From Desulfuromonadales bacterium (GTDB taxonomy: Bacteria; Desulfobacterota; Desulfuromonadia; Desulfuromonadales; BM103), in the NCBI GenBank assembly GCA_030640215.1, contig DAOWJU010000339.1, forward strand, positions 1 through 6,032: a stretch of 6,032 nucleotides of DNA, in the 5' to 3' direction. Positions within the stretch are counted from its first letter, which is position 1; every line of letters starts with the position of its first letter. Below the pieces are notes generated by a model. The model had not been told where the DNA came from. It saw only the letters and a program-made list of their open reading frames with translations, and made no database searches. This document shows positions 4,341 to 6,032 of the stretch, in pieces. The translations under genes were made by a program, and so were the position numbers.

Positions 4341-6032
4341 GAAACTCTCTGGGATTGAATAGGCATCTGCTCTCTCTCTTGGGCTTTGCCGGGATGCTCC
4401 TGTTTGGCAATGTGCTACCATCCTACGCCCTGTTACCTGCACACCAGAATGTTGATGGATGCAGTACCTGCCACTCCCTTCATGCATCTCCTGGCGGCAC
4501 CTTGTTTGCAGTCGAGACCGATCCTGAATTGCTCTGCCTCAGTTGTCATGGTCCGGGAGGGTCTTCTTCCTTGAAGGTGGTCACCCACAATTTGGCAGGA
4601 GTGGGGGCAACGAGCAACGGGTATATTACCTGTAACGAGTGCCACAACTCGCACAATAATGGCCAGGAGGGTGGTCGGGTGAATGTGGATGGAACCTATA
4701 ACATCAAGCTAGTTGGCCTTACACTAGACTACAATAACGTTGGTTCCCCTTTGGCAGTGGCGTCCCAAATTCGTGAAGAACGGGTTGCGACCGGGCTGGG
4801 GGCTTTGAAAGACGTCATATATAATAGCGCTATTTCCGACTATGACCGAGCTGATGTCCTCGGTGTATGCAACGCCTGTCACGGAGCAACGCATAATACG
4901 GGGCAGGATTGTTCCAGCTGCCATGCGCACGATAACGGTTTTGCTGGTGTGGGAGATTGCAGGGCCTGTCATGATGGCAGCGGAATTGGTGCCGAAGCGG
5001 TCAGTGTAGACAGCTCGCATTCGACCAATACGATCTTTGCCAGCACCGGTGAGACTTATACTTGCGAAAATTGTCATACCGATCACGAGGCTGGCAATGT
5101 GCAAATCCCCAATAATAATGCCGTGGGCATCATGTATAATTCGGCTGGGCATAATGGCATTTCGCTAGGGAATAGCGGCGGTGGTCTCTACAACGCAGCT
5201 GGACTCACAGAGGCTGAAATCTGCTGGAACTGTCATGATGGTTTTACGCCTGCTGTTTCTGAATGGGGAGTTAATACCGATACTAATGGCGCGGCGAATG
5301 ACTATGACTTCGGTTCAATCTCCAGTTCGGCCTGGGTCAACAGTGGTGGGACAACCGGAGCGACTTGGACCAGTGCCCAGGCGCAGTTCTCTTACAAGAC
5401 GGGTGGCCTTCAATCCACTCATTCGGTTAACAGTATCGCCACCTTAGCGGGCCTCGATCCGGTTGCTAATATTCGCTGCTCCTATTGTCATGATGTTCAC
5501 GAGCTGAATTTGGCTAGCAACGACAGTACCTCAGGTAAACCGTATCTACGTGGAAGCTGGATGGGCAGCCCTTATCGCGAAGACGGAGCCCCGCAGGCTG
5601 GTGATTCTTGGTTTTCAAATGGCAATTACGGAGCTGTCCCGCGAAGTGGTACGCAAGCAGAGGAGTTAGGCGGCTACCAGATCGACCAGAACAACCTTAA
5701 TCCGACGACGGGAGGGGCTCCCGCACATGAAGCCACAGTGGACCCGAGTTGGGAGCTAGCCAGTAATGCCGGATTATGTGTGCTTTGCCATGGGGCCGAT
5801 GTTGACAATCTGAATGAATTTGGCACGCCGGGCGACGCATGGGTTGGAACCAACGGTCATGCTAATGTGGCAATCGGTGGTAGCGGCTCTTCTTCAGCCA
5901 ATGCAACGGATATTTTCAGTATGACGATTCGTAACCCGAATGGTGCTCCTCTGTATAGTGGGAGTGGCTCCAGCAAAGGATACCCACGTCAGTCGTATGG
6001 TAATGCTGGCGTTTTCGATGATAATATACCCA
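4337..6032 (+). CDS. Secreted multiheme c-type cytochrome, at least ten haems (3' end beyond window)
   Basis: The frame is open for 565 codons to the right edge. Residues 1-31 form a Sec signal peptide with probable cleavage after SYA (29-31). Ten CXXCH haem sites begin at residues 42, 67, 99, 178, 192, 208, 243, 296, 381 and 481. All 20 cysteines of the visible protein belong to them. Thirteen further histidines (for example H36, H84, H106, H186, H198, H228, H250, H272, H362, H388, H464) could supply distal ligands, so mostly bis-His haems are plausible. The first two sites resemble a doubled-CXXCH domain. NTGQDCSSCHAHDNGF (188-202) resembles repeats of large Geobacter-type cytochromes. Later haems are separated by long Gly/Ser/Asn-rich stretches of 80-95 residues without Cys, typical of exported proteins. 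The likely role is periplasmic, outer-membrane or extracellular electron transfer with the preceding propeller lipoprotein. The exact family, total haem number and partners are unknown. Confidence 0.92.
   Translation, partial: MRNSLGLNRHLLSLLGFAGMLLFGNVLPSYALLPAHQNVDGCSTCHSLHASPGGTLFAVETDPELLCLSCHGPGGSSSLKVVTHNLAGVGATSNGYITCNECHNSHNNGQEGGRVNVDGTYNIKLVGLTLDYNNVGSPLAVASQIREERVATGLGALKDVIYNSAISDYDRADVLGVCNACHGATHNTGQDCSSCHAHDNGFAGVGDCRACHDGSGIGAEAVSVDSSHSTNTIFASTGETYTCENCHTDHEAGNVQIPNNNAVGIMYNSAGHNGISLGNSGGGLYNAAGLTEAEICWNCHDGFTPAVSEWGVNTDTNGAANDYDFGSISSSAWVNSGGTTGATWTSAQAQFSYKTGGLQSTHSVNSIATLAGLDPVANIRCSYCHDVHELNLASNDSTSGKPYLRGSWMGSPYREDGAPQAGDSWFSNGNYGAVPRSGTQAEELGGYQIDQNNLNPTTGGAPAHEATVDPSWELASNAGLCVLCHGADVDNLNEFGTPGDAWVGTNGHANVAIGGSGSSSANATDIFSMTIRNPNGAPLYSGSGSSKGYPRQSYGNAGVFDDNIP

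Noticed and set aside
4724..5152. 142-codon minus-strand open frame
   Set aside because: It is antisense to the cytochrome's haem-binding region, where the plus-strand CXXCH series proves the coding strand.

Overview
The window carries two divergently transcribed groups of genes that share one control region of about 190 bases (3163-3356). The combination of a lipid/housekeeping operon with larBC, a sigma-54-type promoter, an NHL beta-propeller lipoprotein and a large extracellular multiheme c-type cytochrome points to an anaerobic metal- or sulfur-respiring bacterium of the Desulfuromonadia (Geobacter, Desulfuromonas or Pelobacter relatives). This assignment is an inference from gene content and protein style. 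No rRNA or other marker is present.

Minus strand, read from 3162 down to 1: larB, larC, pgpA, then the first 240 codons of cinA, which runs off the left edge. The spacing is operon-like: larB and larC overlap by 4 bases (ATGA), larC and pgpA are separated by one base, and pgpA and cinA by 42 bases. LarB and LarC make the nickel-pincer nucleotide cofactor, known from lactate racemase and related LarA-type racemases/epimerases. LarE and any LarA are not in view. PgpA dephosphorylates phosphatidylglycerophosphate at the inner membrane. CinA is a nucleotide-pool/cofactor-repair protein of the MoCF-domain family.

Plus strand, read from 3277 to the right edge: a sigma-54 (-24/-12) promoter candidate, a short leader, a 327-residue lipoprotein predicted to fold as a six-bladed NHL-type beta-propeller, then (ATGA overlap) a secreted multiheme cytochrome that is still open at base 6032. 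The visible 565 residues hold ten CXXCH haem sites, and all 20 cysteines of the protein lie in them. The two proteins are probably co-translated and exported together. The likeliest context is extracellular electron transfer or the assembly of an extracellular cytochrome, with the propeller as a membrane-anchored partner. That role is inferred from context and is not shown by the sequence.

No tRNA, rRNA, CRISPR array, insertion sequence or clear rho-independent terminator was seen. Apart from 721-762 and 3163-3356, essentially every base is coding.
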